Below are positions 52,116 through 60,456 of a stretch of 64,000 bases of DNA, piece by piece. Made by a program: the position numbers and the translations under genes. The notes under the pieces were generated by a model that ran no database searches, was not told the origin of the DNA, and was given only the letters and a program-made list of their open reading frames with translations. The stretch is from Clostridium sp. (lineage in GTDB: Bacteria > Bacteroidota > Bacteroidia > Bacteroidales > Muribaculaceae). The stretch spans positions 1-64,000 of the forward strand of contig JAMPBQ010000005.1 of assembly GCA_023666615.1 (NCBI GenBank), read 5' to 3'. The first letter of the stretch is position 1. The number at the start of each line of letters is the position of its first letter.

Positions 52116-52238
52116 GCGGCATAGGCTGTGAGAGCGGATGCACCTGGGTGCATCCCTACTTTTGGAGACTTGAATTTTCGCAATGCGGCATGGGCTGTGG
52201 AAGCGGATGCACCGGGGTGCATCCCTACTTTTGGAGAT
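52116..52238 (-). repeat. Tandem pair of REP-like units
   Basis: Two similar units 69 nt apart (from 52116 and 52185). Each contains a 24-nt palindrome (52136-52159 and 52205-52228) with arms GGATGCACC/GGTGCATCC and, on the minus strand, a 5' GTAG. Flanks (GCGGCAT-GGCTGTG upstream, TTTTGGAGA downstream) are also repeated. Same family as 4571-4594. The 314-nt gap 51950-52263 holds this pair, the kbl terminator and the -7 element. Confidence 0.85.
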
Positions 52239-52263
52239 TTTTTGAATGTTTTGAATTAAGATT

Positions 52264-52713
52264 ATGGATATGAGGAGATTAATGATATTTTTCTTTGCCA
52301 CGGCGATTTGCTGCGCTGCGGCTATGGGGCAGAATGCGGTGAAATGGAAGGCCAACGGGCAGCTTGACGCGAATGGCAATGGCACTGTGACGCTTACGGC
52401 CACTATGGCTGACGGATGGCATATTTATGGCACTGAGCCGGCGGACGGGGGCCCTGTGGCCACATCGATCAAGATGACGGGCGAGGGTTTTGAGTTTGTC
52501 GGGGAGCCTAAGGCGTCGGTTGCGCCCAAGAGGGTGCAGGATGAAATGTTTGGGTGCGAGCTTACTTATTGGGGCGGCAAGGTTTCGTTCGTCCAAAAGG
52601 TAAGGCGGGTGAAGAAGGATGCCAAGCAGGTGACGGTGAAGGTGACTTTCATGAGCTGCAATGACACCAACTGCCAGCCGCCCCGGACAGAGACGCTAAC
52701 GGTGGATTTTTAG
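52264..52713 (+). CDS. Exported DsbD N-terminal-domain-like protein
   Basis: 149 residues. Signal peptide (RLMIFFFATAICCAAAMGQ), then an immunoglobulin-like DsbD-alpha fold: ADGWHIYGTEPADGGPVATSI, FGCELTYWGGKVSFVQKV, and the cysteine pair in SCNDTNCQPP (C-x4-C), the thiol site through which DsbD-alpha passes electrons. Found singly here and also as the N-terminal domain of the next gene. It may be a periplasmic electron acceptor of DsbD. Confidence 0.85.
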   Translation: MDMRRLMIFFFATAICCAAAMGQNAVKWKANGQLDANGNGTVTLTATMADGWHIYGTEPADGGPVATSIKMTGEGFEFVGEPKASVAPKRVQDEMFGCELTYWGGKVSFVQKVRRVKKDAKQVTVKVTFMSCNDTNCQPPRTETLTVDF

Positions 52714-52740
52714 GTTTGACGAAGCTGAATCTGGAAAGGA

Positions 52741-52793
52741 CTACGGATTACACGGATTTTTACTGATTTGAATTAGAAACCACGGATTACACG
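52741..52793 (+). repeat. Dispersed CCACGGATT-type repeat
   Basis: CTACGGATTACACGGATTTT at the left and CCACGGATTACACG at the right, filling the gap between the two DsbD-related genes. Confidence 0.65.
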
Positions 52794-52803
52794 CAGGCTG
52801 ATT

Positions 52804-54783
52804 ATGATGAAGATTTTTAATATACGGGTGGCCATAGCGATGGCGCTGAGCATGCTGGCGGGGATGAGCCTGGCTAAGGCTGACGCGCCACAACATGTGA
52901 GGTGGACTTCGGCGATTGACTCCCTCTCCCCCACATCGGGCAAGATTGTTTGGAGCGCCGACATCGACGCCGGCTGGCACATCTACGGGATGGAAGCTCC
53001 GAAGCATCTTGACTTTCCCCTAACGCTGACGACATTCACGGTGGAGCCCGCCGAAGGGCTGAAGCTTGGAGAAGTGATGCCTTCAAAGCCCGCGACAACG
53101 CATGTCGACGATATACTCAACGCTGAAATCCCCTGGTGGGAAGGCAAGGTGGAATTTGAGCAAGAATTTGAATTGACCGGCGGGGCCACCGGCGCGGAGA
53201 TCAACAGCGAGGTGAGCTACATGGTGTGCAACGACGCGTCCTGCACGCCTCCGGCAAAGGAGAAATTTTCGCTGCGATTCGGCACTGACATAGTCCCCTC
53301 GGCGCCGGCGGAAAAGACAGAGAGCGCCAATGCCTCGAAAGCTCCAGCGGCGGAAATGACTGAAGAAGAGCAAGCATGGTGGGAGCCGGTGAACGGCGAC
53401 ATCAACAGCGAAGCGAACGGGGCGCAAAATTCATGGCTGGCGATATTCCTCATGAGCCTTGCGGGCGGATTCCTGGCGCTTCTTACTCCCTGCGTTTGGC
53501 CAATGATACCCATGACGATAAGCTTCTTCTTGAAGAGCAACAAGAACAAGCGCAGGGGCACAGTGAACGCCCTGCTTTACGCGCTGAGCATCATAGTGAT
53601 CTTCATGGTGCTGGGCATCGCCGTCACAATCATCTTCGGTGCAAGCAAACTAAACGCGATGGCCACGAGCGCGGGATTCAACGTGGCTTTCTTCATCATC
53701 CTGGTGATATTCGCCATCTCCTTCTTCGGAGCCTTCGACATCAAGCTGCCGTCAAAATGGACCAACGCGGTAGACGCCAAGGCCGACAACACCACGGGGC
53801 TGCTAAGCATCTTCTTCATGGCATTCACACTGGTGCTGGTATCGTTCTCCTGCACAGGCCCCATCATCGGCACCCTCCTTGTGGAGGCGGCGTCAGACGG
53901 GAGCAAGCTTGGGCCGGCCATAGGCATGGGCGGGTTCGCTCTGGGGCTTGCGATTCCCTTCGGGCTCTTCGCCTTCTTCCCGTCGATGCTGAAGAGCATG
54001 CCGAAGAGCGGCGGATGGCTGAACTCGGTGAAGGTAGTGCTCGGATTCATTGAGCTGATCCTGGCGCTTAAATTCCTGTCGGTGGCTGACATGACCAACG
54101 GATGGCGCATACTTGACCGCGAGGTCTTCCTCTCCATATGGATTGTGCTCTTCGCGCTGCTGGGGATGTACCTCCTGGGCAAGCTGCGGTTCTCGCACGA
54201 CGATGAGAGCAAGCATACAACAGTGCCGGGATTCTTTCTGGCCATCATCTCCTTCTCCTTCGCCGTCTACCTCCTTCCCGGCCTTTGGGGCGCTCCGCTG
54301 AAGGCGACCAGCGCGTTCGTGCCGCCGATGAAGACACAGGACTTCAATCTCTACGGCGGAGAGTACCACGTATTCGACGACTATGACGAAGGCATGGCCT
54401 ACGCCAAGGCGGAAGGCAAGCCCGTGCTGATGGACTTTACCGGCTACGGCTGCGTCAACTGCCGCAAAATGGAGGCGGCGGTGTTTGACACTCCCGGGGT
54501 GCGCCAGCTGATAGAGGACAATTATGTGATGATCCAGCTATACGTTGACGATACGAAGAAGCTGAAGAATCCCTATACTGTTGAGGAAAACGGGAAAGAG
54601 GTGGAAATCACTACGGTGGGCGAAAAGTGGAGCTACCTGCAGCGGCATAAGTTCGGCATCGCCTCGCAGCCGTACTACGTGATACTCGACAATCAGGGGA
54701 GGCCCCTGGCGCCATCGCGGGAATATAACGAGAATGTGGCGGAATTTGAGAAATGGCTTAACGCTGGCTTAAGCCAGCGTTAA
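52804..54783 (+). CDS. dsbD: Thiol:disulfide interchange protein DsbD
   Basis: 659 residues in three parts. A signal peptide and periplasmic alpha domain come first (CNDASCTPP cysteine pair near 140-145). The membrane electron-carrying beta domain has eight or so helices with cysteines in LLTPCVWPMIP (about 229) and SFSCTGPIIG (about 349). A C-terminal thioredoxin-like gamma domain has GYGCVNCRKME (CVNC near 548). It moves reducing power from cytoplasmic thioredoxin to periplasmic proteins. The last codons (LNAGLSQR) are made by a 26-nt perfect palindrome, so the C-terminus looks replaced or extended by a repeat. Confidence 0.95.
   Translation: MMKIFNIRVAIAMALSMLAGMSLAKADAPQHVRWTSAIDSLSPTSGKIVWSADIDAGWHIYGMEAPKHLDFPLTLTTFTVEPAEGLKLGEVMPSKPATTHVDDILNAEIPWWEGKVEFEQEFELTGGATGAEINSEVSYMVCNDASCTPPAKEKFSLRFGTDIVPSAPAEKTESANASKAPAAEMTEEEQAWWEPVNGDINSEANGAQNSWLAIFLMSLAGGFLALLTPCVWPMIPMTISFFLKSNKNKRRGTVNALLYALSIIVIFMVLGIAVTIIFGASKLNAMATSAGFNVAFFIILVIFAISFFGAFDIKLPSKWTNAVDAKADNTTGLLSIFFMAFTLVLVSFSCTGPIIGTLLVEAASDGSKLGPAIGMGGFALGLAIPFGLFAFFPSMLKSMPKSGGWLNSVKVVLGFIELILALKFLSVADMTNGWRILDREVFLSIWIVLFALLGMYLLGKLRFSHDDESKHTTVPGFFLAIISFSFAVYLLPGLWGAPLKATSAFVPPMKTQDFNLYGGEYHVFDDYDEGMAYAKAEGKPVLMDFTGYGCVNCRKMEAAVFDTPGVRQLIEDNYVMIQLYVDDTKKLKNPYTVEENGKEVEITTVGEKWSYLQRHKFGIASQPYYVILDNQGRPLAPSREYNENVAEFEKWLNAGLSQR
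54758..54783. repeat. 26-nt perfect palindrome covering the dsbD stop codon
   Basis: TTAACGCTGGCTTAAGCC and on through the stop TAA, symmetric about 54770/54771. It supplies the last eight codons and the stop. No T-run follows, so it is not a standard terminator. Confidence 0.95.
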
Positions 54784-54793
54784 AGCATTAAAG

Positions 54794-54849
54794 TATTAAG
54801 TATTAAGTATTAAGTATTAAGTATTAAGTGTTAAGTGTTAAGTGTTAAT
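54794..54849 (+). repeat. 7-nt tandem repeat (TATTAAG)5 (TGTTAAG)2 TGTTAAT
   Basis: Eight contiguous heptamers between dsbD and mazG, 76 nt before the mazG start. Confidence 0.95.
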
Positions 54850-54925
54850 ACGTTTAGGGTTTAGTATTTGGGGTTAAGGGATTTTTTGGGGATTGGAGAA
54901 TTTTTGAATTTTAAATTTTTTAGTT

Positions 54926-55711
54926 GTGCATAACAGAGAAGAGAAATTAGAGGCCTTGGGGCGAGTGCTGGACACGCTGGACATCCTGAGGGTGAAATGC
55001 CCTTGGGACGCCAAGCAGACAAACGAGAGCCTGCGCCCGAACACCATCGAAGAAGTGTACGAGCTGACGCAGGCCTTGACCGACAATGACGCGCAGAACA
55101 TACGCAAAGAGCTCGGTGACGTGCTTCTGCACATATTCTTCTACGCCAAGATAGGGCAAGAGAACGGGCAATTCGACATAGCCGATGTGGCGGACGCCCT
55201 GAACAACAAGCTGATATTCCGGCATCCACACGTGTTTGGGAGCGTGAAGGCCGACGACGCGCACCAGGTGGAGATGAACTGGGAGCAGATCAAGCTTAAG
55301 GAGAAGGATGGGAACAAGTCGGTGCTCGACGGCGTGCCCGGGGCACTTCCGGCGCTTATAAAGGCCTTCCGCATCCAGGAGAAGGCGGCCAACGCGGGAT
55401 TTGACTGGGAGAAGCCAGAGGACGTATGGGCGAAGGTGAAGGAAGAAGTGGGCGAAGTGCAGGCAGAGATTGAGGCCAAGACCGTGAATGGAGAGGCCCT
55501 TGAAGAAGAGTTTGGCGATTTGCTGTTCTCTGTGATCAATGCGGCGAGGCTTTACAAGGTGAACCCGGAGAACGCGCTGGAGAGGTGCAACCGGAAATTC
55601 ATCAAGCGCTTCAACTACATCGAGGCCAAGGCCAAGGAGCGCAGGCAAAAGCCGTCGGACTTGAGCCTTGAGGAGCTTGAAGAGCTCTGGCAAGAGGGAA
55701 AGCGAATTTAA
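54926..55711 (+). CDS. mazG: Nucleoside triphosphate pyrophosphohydrolase MazG
   Basis: 261 residues with two MazG repeats. The first has KCPWDAKQTNESL and the metal-binding EEVYEL...KELGDVLLH (E-x3-E, E-x2-D). The second has EEVGEVQAE...EEFGDLLFSVINAARL. It hydrolyses (d)NTPs to NMP plus pyrophosphate, clearing damaged nucleotides and tuning (p)ppGpp. The GTG start at 54926 gives MHNREEKLEALGRVLDTL, the normal N-terminus. topB follows 14 nt later. Confidence 0.95.
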   Translation: MHNREEKLEALGRVLDTLDILRVKCPWDAKQTNESLRPNTIEEVYELTQALTDNDAQNIRKELGDVLLHIFFYAKIGQENGQFDIADVADALNNKLIFRHPHVFGSVKADDAHQVEMNWEQIKLKEKDGNKSVLDGVPGALPALIKAFRIQEKAANAGFDWEKPEDVWAKVKEEVGEVQAEIEAKTVNGEALEEEFGDLLFSVINAARLYKVNPENALERCNRKFIKRFNYIEAKAKERRQKPSDLSLEELEELWQEGKRI

Positions 55712-55725
55712 ATTTATATAACCGG

Positions 55726-57825
55726 ATGATTCTTTGCATCACTGAGAAGCCGAGCGTGGCGCGCGACATAGCTGAGATACTTGGAGCGACCATCAAGAGG
55801 GATGGGTATTTCCAAGGGCCTGAGGCGTGCCCGTACGTGGTCACGTGGACGTTTGGGCACCTGTGCTGCCTGAAGGAGCCCGGGGACTACAGCGAATATT
55901 GGAAAAGGTGGAGCCTGGGGCAGCTGCCGATGATACCTCCGAAATTCGGCATCAAGGTGATACCTGAGGAATACATCGAGAAGCAATTCAAGGTAATAGA
56001 GACGCTGAGCAAAGGTGCGGAGAAAATCATCAACTGCGGCGACGCCGGCCAAGAGGGCGAGCTGATACAAAGATGGGTGATGCAAAAGGCGGGGGTGAAA
56101 TGCCCCGTGCTTAGATTCTGGACATCTTCGCTGACAGAAGAATCCATACGCGCAAGCTTCGCCGACCTCAAGCCCGAATCAGAATACCAAAACCTATACA
56201 TGGCCGGCCTGAGCCGCGCCATAGGCGACTGGCTCCTGGGGATGAATGCCACCAGGCTTTACTCGCTGAAGTACTCCTCGCCTGGAAACGTGCTGTCGAT
56301 AGGGAGAGTGCAGACGCCGACACTGGCGCTGATAGTGCAGCGGCACCATGAAATAGAGAACTTCACGCCGGAGGACTATTGGGAGCTGCGCACCCTATAC
56401 CGCGATGTGACATTTACGGCGCCGGGGAAAAAATACTCAAAGATTGAAGAGGCGCAGGCAGTGGTGGACCGCATAGCCAACTCGCCGCTGACAGTGACCG
56501 ACGTGGCCGAGAAAAAGGGAAAGGAGGCGCCTCCTCGGCTATTTGACCTGACGTCGCTGCAGGTGGAATGCAACAAGAGGTGGGGCTGGACGGCCGATGA
56601 GACGCTGCGGCTGATTCAGAGCCTATATGAGAAGAAGGTCACAACCTATCCGCGCGTGGACACCACTTACCTATCGGACGACATCTATGCCAAGGTGCCA
56701 AAGATACTGAAGGACATGACGCCCTACGCCAACGCCACGGCGCCGCTATTGGCCATGTCCAAGCTGCCGAAGAGCAAAAAGGTGTTTGACAGCTCGAAGG
56801 TGACCGACCACCATGCCATCATCCCCACGGGGCAGCCGCCACAATCGCTCGTGGGCAATGAACGGCAGCTTTACCACCTGATAGCCCTGCGGTTCATAGC
56901 CGCGTTCTATCCCGACTGCGCCTTCACCACCACCACCGTTATGGCCAAAGCCGAAGACATAGCCTTCAAGGCATCAGGCAAGGTGATAAACGATCCGGGC
57001 TGGCGAGCCCTATACGCCAACGACAAAACGCAGGCCGAAGAAAAGACCGGCGACGACGACCGCATCCTGCCTCCCTTCACCAAGGGGGAATCAGGGCCGC
57101 ACAAGCCGTCGGCATTGAAGAAGACCACGCAGCCGCCGAAATATTACAACGAAGGCACGCTGCTGCGCGCCATGGAGACCGCGGGAAAGACCGTGGATGA
57201 CGAAGAGCTGCGCGAGGCAATGAAAGAGAACGGCATAGGCCGGCCATCAACCCGGGCGGCAATAATCGAGACCCTATTCAAGCGCAGATACATCTACCGC
57301 GAGAGGAAGAACATCATGGCCTCCCAAGCCGGCATAGCGCTGATAAACACGATAAGAGAAGAGCTTCTAAAGAGCGCCAAGCTGACCGGCATATGGGAAA
57401 ACAAGCTTCGCCGCATAGAGAGGGGCAGCTACCAGGCGTCAGAATTCATATCCGAACTTAAGGCGATGGTGTCGGAGATTGTGGTGAACGTGATGTCGGA
57501 CAACTCAAACTTCAAAATAGACGTGGGGCCACAAGGCGGGAAAGGGACGGCAGCGACAGAAAAGAGCAAGAAGCCCACACCCAAAACGCCCACCGCGGGC
57601 GGCGCCGCAGCGGCAAAAGAAAAGCCCAAGCGGACGAGACGCAAGAAGGTGGAGACGCTGGAGGCGATAAAATGCCCAAAATGCAAGAAAGGGCACCTGC
57701 TGCGCGGGCGCACGGCATACGGGTGCAGCCGCTATGCCGAGGGATGCGACTTCCGCCTGGACTTCGCCACGCACCCCGCCAGCCTGAGCCCGCAAGAACT
57801 TTACGACAAAATACAAGCGAGATGA
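55726..57825 (+). CDS. topB: DNA topoisomerase III
   Basis: 699-residue type IA topoisomerase. TOPRIM at the N-terminus (CITEKPSVARDIAEIL, NCGDAGQEGELI), catalytic tyrosine in TYPRVDTTYLSDD (about 303-315), and NGIGRPSTRAAIIE. A basic Pro/Ala-rich linker (about 605-640, TPKTPTAGGAAAAKEKPKRTRRKK) leads to a C-terminal zinc-ribbon-like CPKC...YGCSRYAEGCDF. It decatenates replication and recombination intermediates. In this phylum some topB genes travel on mobile elements, but the operon with mazG suggests a resident copy. Overlaps the next gene by 4 nt. Confidence 0.95.
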   Translation: MILCITEKPSVARDIAEILGATIKRDGYFQGPEACPYVVTWTFGHLCCLKEPGDYSEYWKRWSLGQLPMIPPKFGIKVIPEEYIEKQFKVIETLSKGAEKIINCGDAGQEGELIQRWVMQKAGVKCPVLRFWTSSLTEESIRASFADLKPESEYQNLYMAGLSRAIGDWLLGMNATRLYSLKYSSPGNVLSIGRVQTPTLALIVQRHHEIENFTPEDYWELRTLYRDVTFTAPGKKYSKIEEAQAVVDRIANSPLTVTDVAEKKGKEAPPRLFDLTSLQVECNKRWGWTADETLRLIQSLYEKKVTTYPRVDTTYLSDDIYAKVPKILKDMTPYANATAPLLAMSKLPKSKKVFDSSKVTDHHAIIPTGQPPQSLVGNERQLYHLIALRFIAAFYPDCAFTTTTVMAKAEDIAFKASGKVINDPGWRALYANDKTQAEEKTGDDDRILPPFTKGESGPHKPSALKKTTQPPKYYNEGTLLRAMETAGKTVDDEELREAMKENGIGRPSTRAAIIETLFKRRYIYRERKNIMASQAGIALINTIREELLKSAKLTGIWENKLRRIERGSYQASEFISELKAMVSEIVVNVMSDNSNFKIDVGPQGGKGTAATEKSKKPTPKTPTAGGAAAAKEKPKRTRRKKVETLEAIKCPKCKKGHLLRGRTAYGCSRYAEGCDFRLDFATHPASLSPQELYDKIQAR

Positions 57826-57995
57826 GCCTCAACGACATACTCCAAGCGGCAGGCGTGGGCCTGATATTGATCTTGGCCATAGCGTGGATGATACGACGCG
57901 CGCGGCGCAAAGACGAAGGATGCGGATGCGGATGCGAAGGGTGCCCTGTGAAGAAAGAATGCAACAAACCAACAATAAAATACAAAAGACCATGA
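57822..57995 (+). CDS. Small Cys-rich single-span membrane protein (FeoB-associated type)
   Basis: 57 residues: one N-terminal membrane helix (ILQAAGVGLILILAIAWMI), a basic stop-transfer (RRARRK), then GCGCGCEGCPVKKECNK. This is the pattern of the FeoB-associated Cys-rich membrane family, usually coded next to feoB. No feo gene is here; instead it sits between topB and an SGNH hydrolase with ATGA overlaps on both sides. Confidence 0.85.
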   Translation: MSLNDILQAAGVGLILILAIAWMIRRARRKDEGCGCGCEGCPVKKECNKPTIKYKRP

Positions 57996-59119
57996 AAACA
58001 AAAACATTATGCGCGCTGATAGCTTGGCTGGCCATCTTCCCAATGGGGGCGCTAGCGAACGGAGCCAAAGAAGAGACGCCGTGGGCGGAAATAGACGCCA
58101 TGGACCTGCGCATCGTCAACCAAGGATTCAAGGACACTGAGCGCCCCTATGCGCGCCTGCCCAAATGGCTGAAAGACAGCGTGCGCCCCACCCTTTGGGA
58201 TCGCCAAGAATGCTCGGCGGGCATAGCAGTGAGGTTCGCCACTGACTCAAAGCGCATTGGCGTGAAATACAACCTCTTCACCAACGCGCACATGGCGCAC
58301 ATGGCCGACACCGGCATAAAGGGCACTGACCTCTACATATTCGAGGGGGACTCGGCGTGGAGGCACGTGAACACCAACCGCCCCTACCTCAAGGACAAGG
58401 ACACGAAGCTGTGCGAGGCGACATACGTGGAAAACCTTGACGGGAAGACGCACGAATACATGGTGTACCTGCCGCTTTATGACGGGATCGACAATCTGAA
58501 GATTAAGATTGATTCCGGGGCCACAATAACGGCGGGCCGCCTCGACCTGATACCGCCGAAAAACCGCATCGTGGCCTACGGTACATCCATCATGCAGGGA
58601 GGATGCGCATCCCGCACGGGCATGAGCCCCACGGCCATTATGAGCCGCGAGCTCAACCGCGAGATAATCAACCTTGGATTTTCAGGCGAGGGAAAACAGG
58701 ACGAATGCGTGGCGCGGGTGATGGCGCAGATACCCGACGTAGACATTTTCCTGATTGACCCCGTGCCCAACTGCACAGAGATGCAGTGCGATACGCTCAC
58801 CTATGGATTCATCAAGACGCTGCGGACACTTCGCCCCGAGGCGAAAATAGTGATGGTGGAGGGGCCGATGTACCCCTACAGCCGCTATGATTCCTTCTTC
58901 GGCAACTACCTGCCAAAGAAGAACGCGGCCTACAGGCGCAACTATGAGCGTCTGATAGCCGAAGACCCACGCAACCTCTACTACGTGACGAGCGAGGGGC
59001 TTGACGGCCCCGAGGACGACGGCACAGTAGACGGCATCCACCTGACCGACCTGGGCTTCCGCCACTACGCCGACAAGATAGGGCCGGTGCTGCGCGGGCT
59101 GCTCAGCCCCGAGGAATGA
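57992..59119 (+). CDS. Secreted SGNH/GDSL-family hydrolase
   Basis: 375 residues. Signal peptide (MKTKTLCALIAWLAIFPMGALA), an N-terminal beta-sandwich domain (about 60-185, ending GRLDLIPPKNRIVAYG), and a C-terminal SGNH esterase-like domain. Catalytic elements: Ser in YGTSIMQGG (block I), Gly of NLGFSGEG (block II), DPVPNC in place of the usual block III GxND, and DGIHLTDLGF with the Asp-His pair (block V). The likely role is deacylation of a glycan. The unusual block III leaves the oxyanion Asn open (Asn in VPNC could serve). Overlaps the previous gene by 4 nt. Confidence 0.88.
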   Translation: MKTKTLCALIAWLAIFPMGALANGAKEETPWAEIDAMDLRIVNQGFKDTERPYARLPKWLKDSVRPTLWDRQECSAGIAVRFATDSKRIGVKYNLFTNAHMAHMADTGIKGTDLYIFEGDSAWRHVNTNRPYLKDKDTKLCEATYVENLDGKTHEYMVYLPLYDGIDNLKIKIDSGATITAGRLDLIPPKNRIVAYGTSIMQGGCASRTGMSPTAIMSRELNREIINLGFSGEGKQDECVARVMAQIPDVDIFLIDPVPNCTEMQCDTLTYGFIKTLRTLRPEAKIVMVEGPMYPYSRYDSFFGNYLPKKNAAYRRNYERLIAEDPRNLYYVTSEGLDGPEDDGTVDGIHLTDLGFRHYADKIGPVLRGLLSPEE

Positions 59120-59143
59120 GGCGGCTTTGGAAAGACGGGGGAA

Positions 59144-59170
59144 CCACGGATTTCGCGGATTCCACGGATT
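59144..59170 (+). repeat. Dispersed CCACGGATT-type repeat
   Basis: CCACGGATTTCGCGGATTCC plus a further ACGGATT, three phased copies of the phrase just upstream of the dnaN promoter. Confidence 0.65.
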
Positions 59171-59202
59171 AAAATCAATTTTTGGGATTTTTGCGGGGCA
59201 AA

Positions 59203-59234
59203 TTTGGGGGAAAGGGAAATTTTTTGTAGATTTG
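59203..59234 (+). promoter_or_regulatory. Promoter of dnaN
   Basis: TTTG (59203-59206), 20-nt spacer, TAGATTTG (59227-59234): full consensus; leader of about 55 nt. Confidence 0.85.
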
Positions 59235-59296
59235 CGCGATTAATGCCTTCCTTTGCGGGAGGGTAAATGATAAGAAACAAAATAAAGAAATATACA

Positions 59297-60427
59297 ATGA
59301 AATTCGTCGTACCCAGCAAGACGCTTTATTCGGTCGCTTCGTCAGTGAGCAAAGTGATCAACGCGAAAAACACCATTTCGGCGCTCAACAATTTTTTGTT
59401 TGAGCTCAAGGACGATACCCTGAGCATCACCGGCTCAGACGCTGAGAACGCCTTAACGGCGACGCTTAACGCCCTGGAATCGGAGGGCGAGGGAAAATTC
59501 CTGGTAGACGCCCGTCGCATCGTGGACCTTCTGAAGGAGCTGCCGGACCAGCCGCTGACGTTCGCCATCGACGATTCGACGCTTGAGATTGAGATATCGT
59601 ACGACAACGGCCAGTACAAGATGATGGCCATCTCGGGCGACCAATATCCGGAATACAAGAAGGAGGCTTCGGACGAAGAGCCGCAGACCTTCACCACCAA
59701 GGCCGAGCCTCTGCTGAAGGGGATAGACAAGACCATCTTCGCGGTATGCACCGACGATTTCCAGAAGCGGCTGATGGGCATACTTTTCGACATCCATCCA
59801 CAGGACATCACCTTCGTGGCCACCGACACTCGCAAGCTGGTGAAATACACGAACGGCAACGTAAAGCCGGGCTTTACGATGCGCTGCATCGTGCCTTTCA
59901 AGCCGGCTGTGGTGATGAAGAACATCTTCTCGAAGGATGATGAGCTGAAGGTGACGCTGACGTCGAAGAGCGCGACGATAGAGAGCGAGACGTTTACGTT
60001 CAACTGCCGATTCATCAAGGGCCCGTACCCAGACTATGAGCGCGTCATCCCCAAGAACAATCCTTACACGCTGAGGGTGGACCGCATGCGGTTCCTCAAC
60101 GCCGTAAGGCGCGTGGGCGTATTCGTTGACCCCGGCTACGGGATGGAGAAATTCCGCATCACCAACGATTGCATCCTGCTGAAATCTAACGACCCGAGCC
60201 TATGCACGGCGGGCAGCGAGAGGCTGGACTGCGAATATGAGGGCGCAGAGCTGGTGATTGGCTTCAGCGCGCCGTTCCTGATTGAGATATGCAACGTGCT
60301 GACCACGCAGGACATCATCGTGCGCCTTAGCGACCCGAGCCGCCCCGGCGTGTTCTGCCCGACGGAGAACGATGAGAACACCGACCTGCTGATGCTGCTC
60401 ATGCCAATGAACGTAACGGAATTCTAA
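59297..60427 (+). CDS. dnaN: DNA polymerase III beta subunit (sliding clamp)
   Basis: 376 residues, normal for the clamp. Three clamp domains start MKFVVPSKTLYSVASSVSKV (1), QTFTTKAEPLLKGIDKTIFAV (about 130) and NPYTLRVDRMRFLNAVRRV (about 255). The C-terminus is LLMLLMPMNV, the conserved hydrophobic end that lines the partner-binding pocket. The ATG at 59297 removes a non-homologous 10-residue extension (MIRNKIKKYT). It is not next to dnaA here. Confidence 0.97.
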   Translation: MKFVVPSKTLYSVASSVSKVINAKNTISALNNFLFELKDDTLSITGSDAENALTATLNALESEGEGKFLVDARRIVDLLKELPDQPLTFAIDDSTLEIEISYDNGQYKMMAISGDQYPEYKKEASDEEPQTFTTKAEPLLKGIDKTIFAVCTDDFQKRLMGILFDIHPQDITFVATDTRKLVKYTNGNVKPGFTMRCIVPFKPAVVMKNIFSKDDELKVTLTSKSATIESETFTFNCRFIKGPYPDYERVIPKNNPYTLRVDRMRFLNAVRRVGVFVDPGYGMEKFRITNDCILLKSNDPSLCTAGSERLDCEYEGAELVIGFSAPFLIEICNVLTTQDIIVRLSDPSRPGVFCPTENDENTDLLMLLMPMNVTEF

Positions 60428-60456
60428 GCCACAGCCCACCAAGCACAGAGCAAAAG

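Noticed and set aside
54758-54783. Rho-independent terminator of dsbD
   Set aside because: The stem is perfect but no T-run follows; heptamer repeats do.
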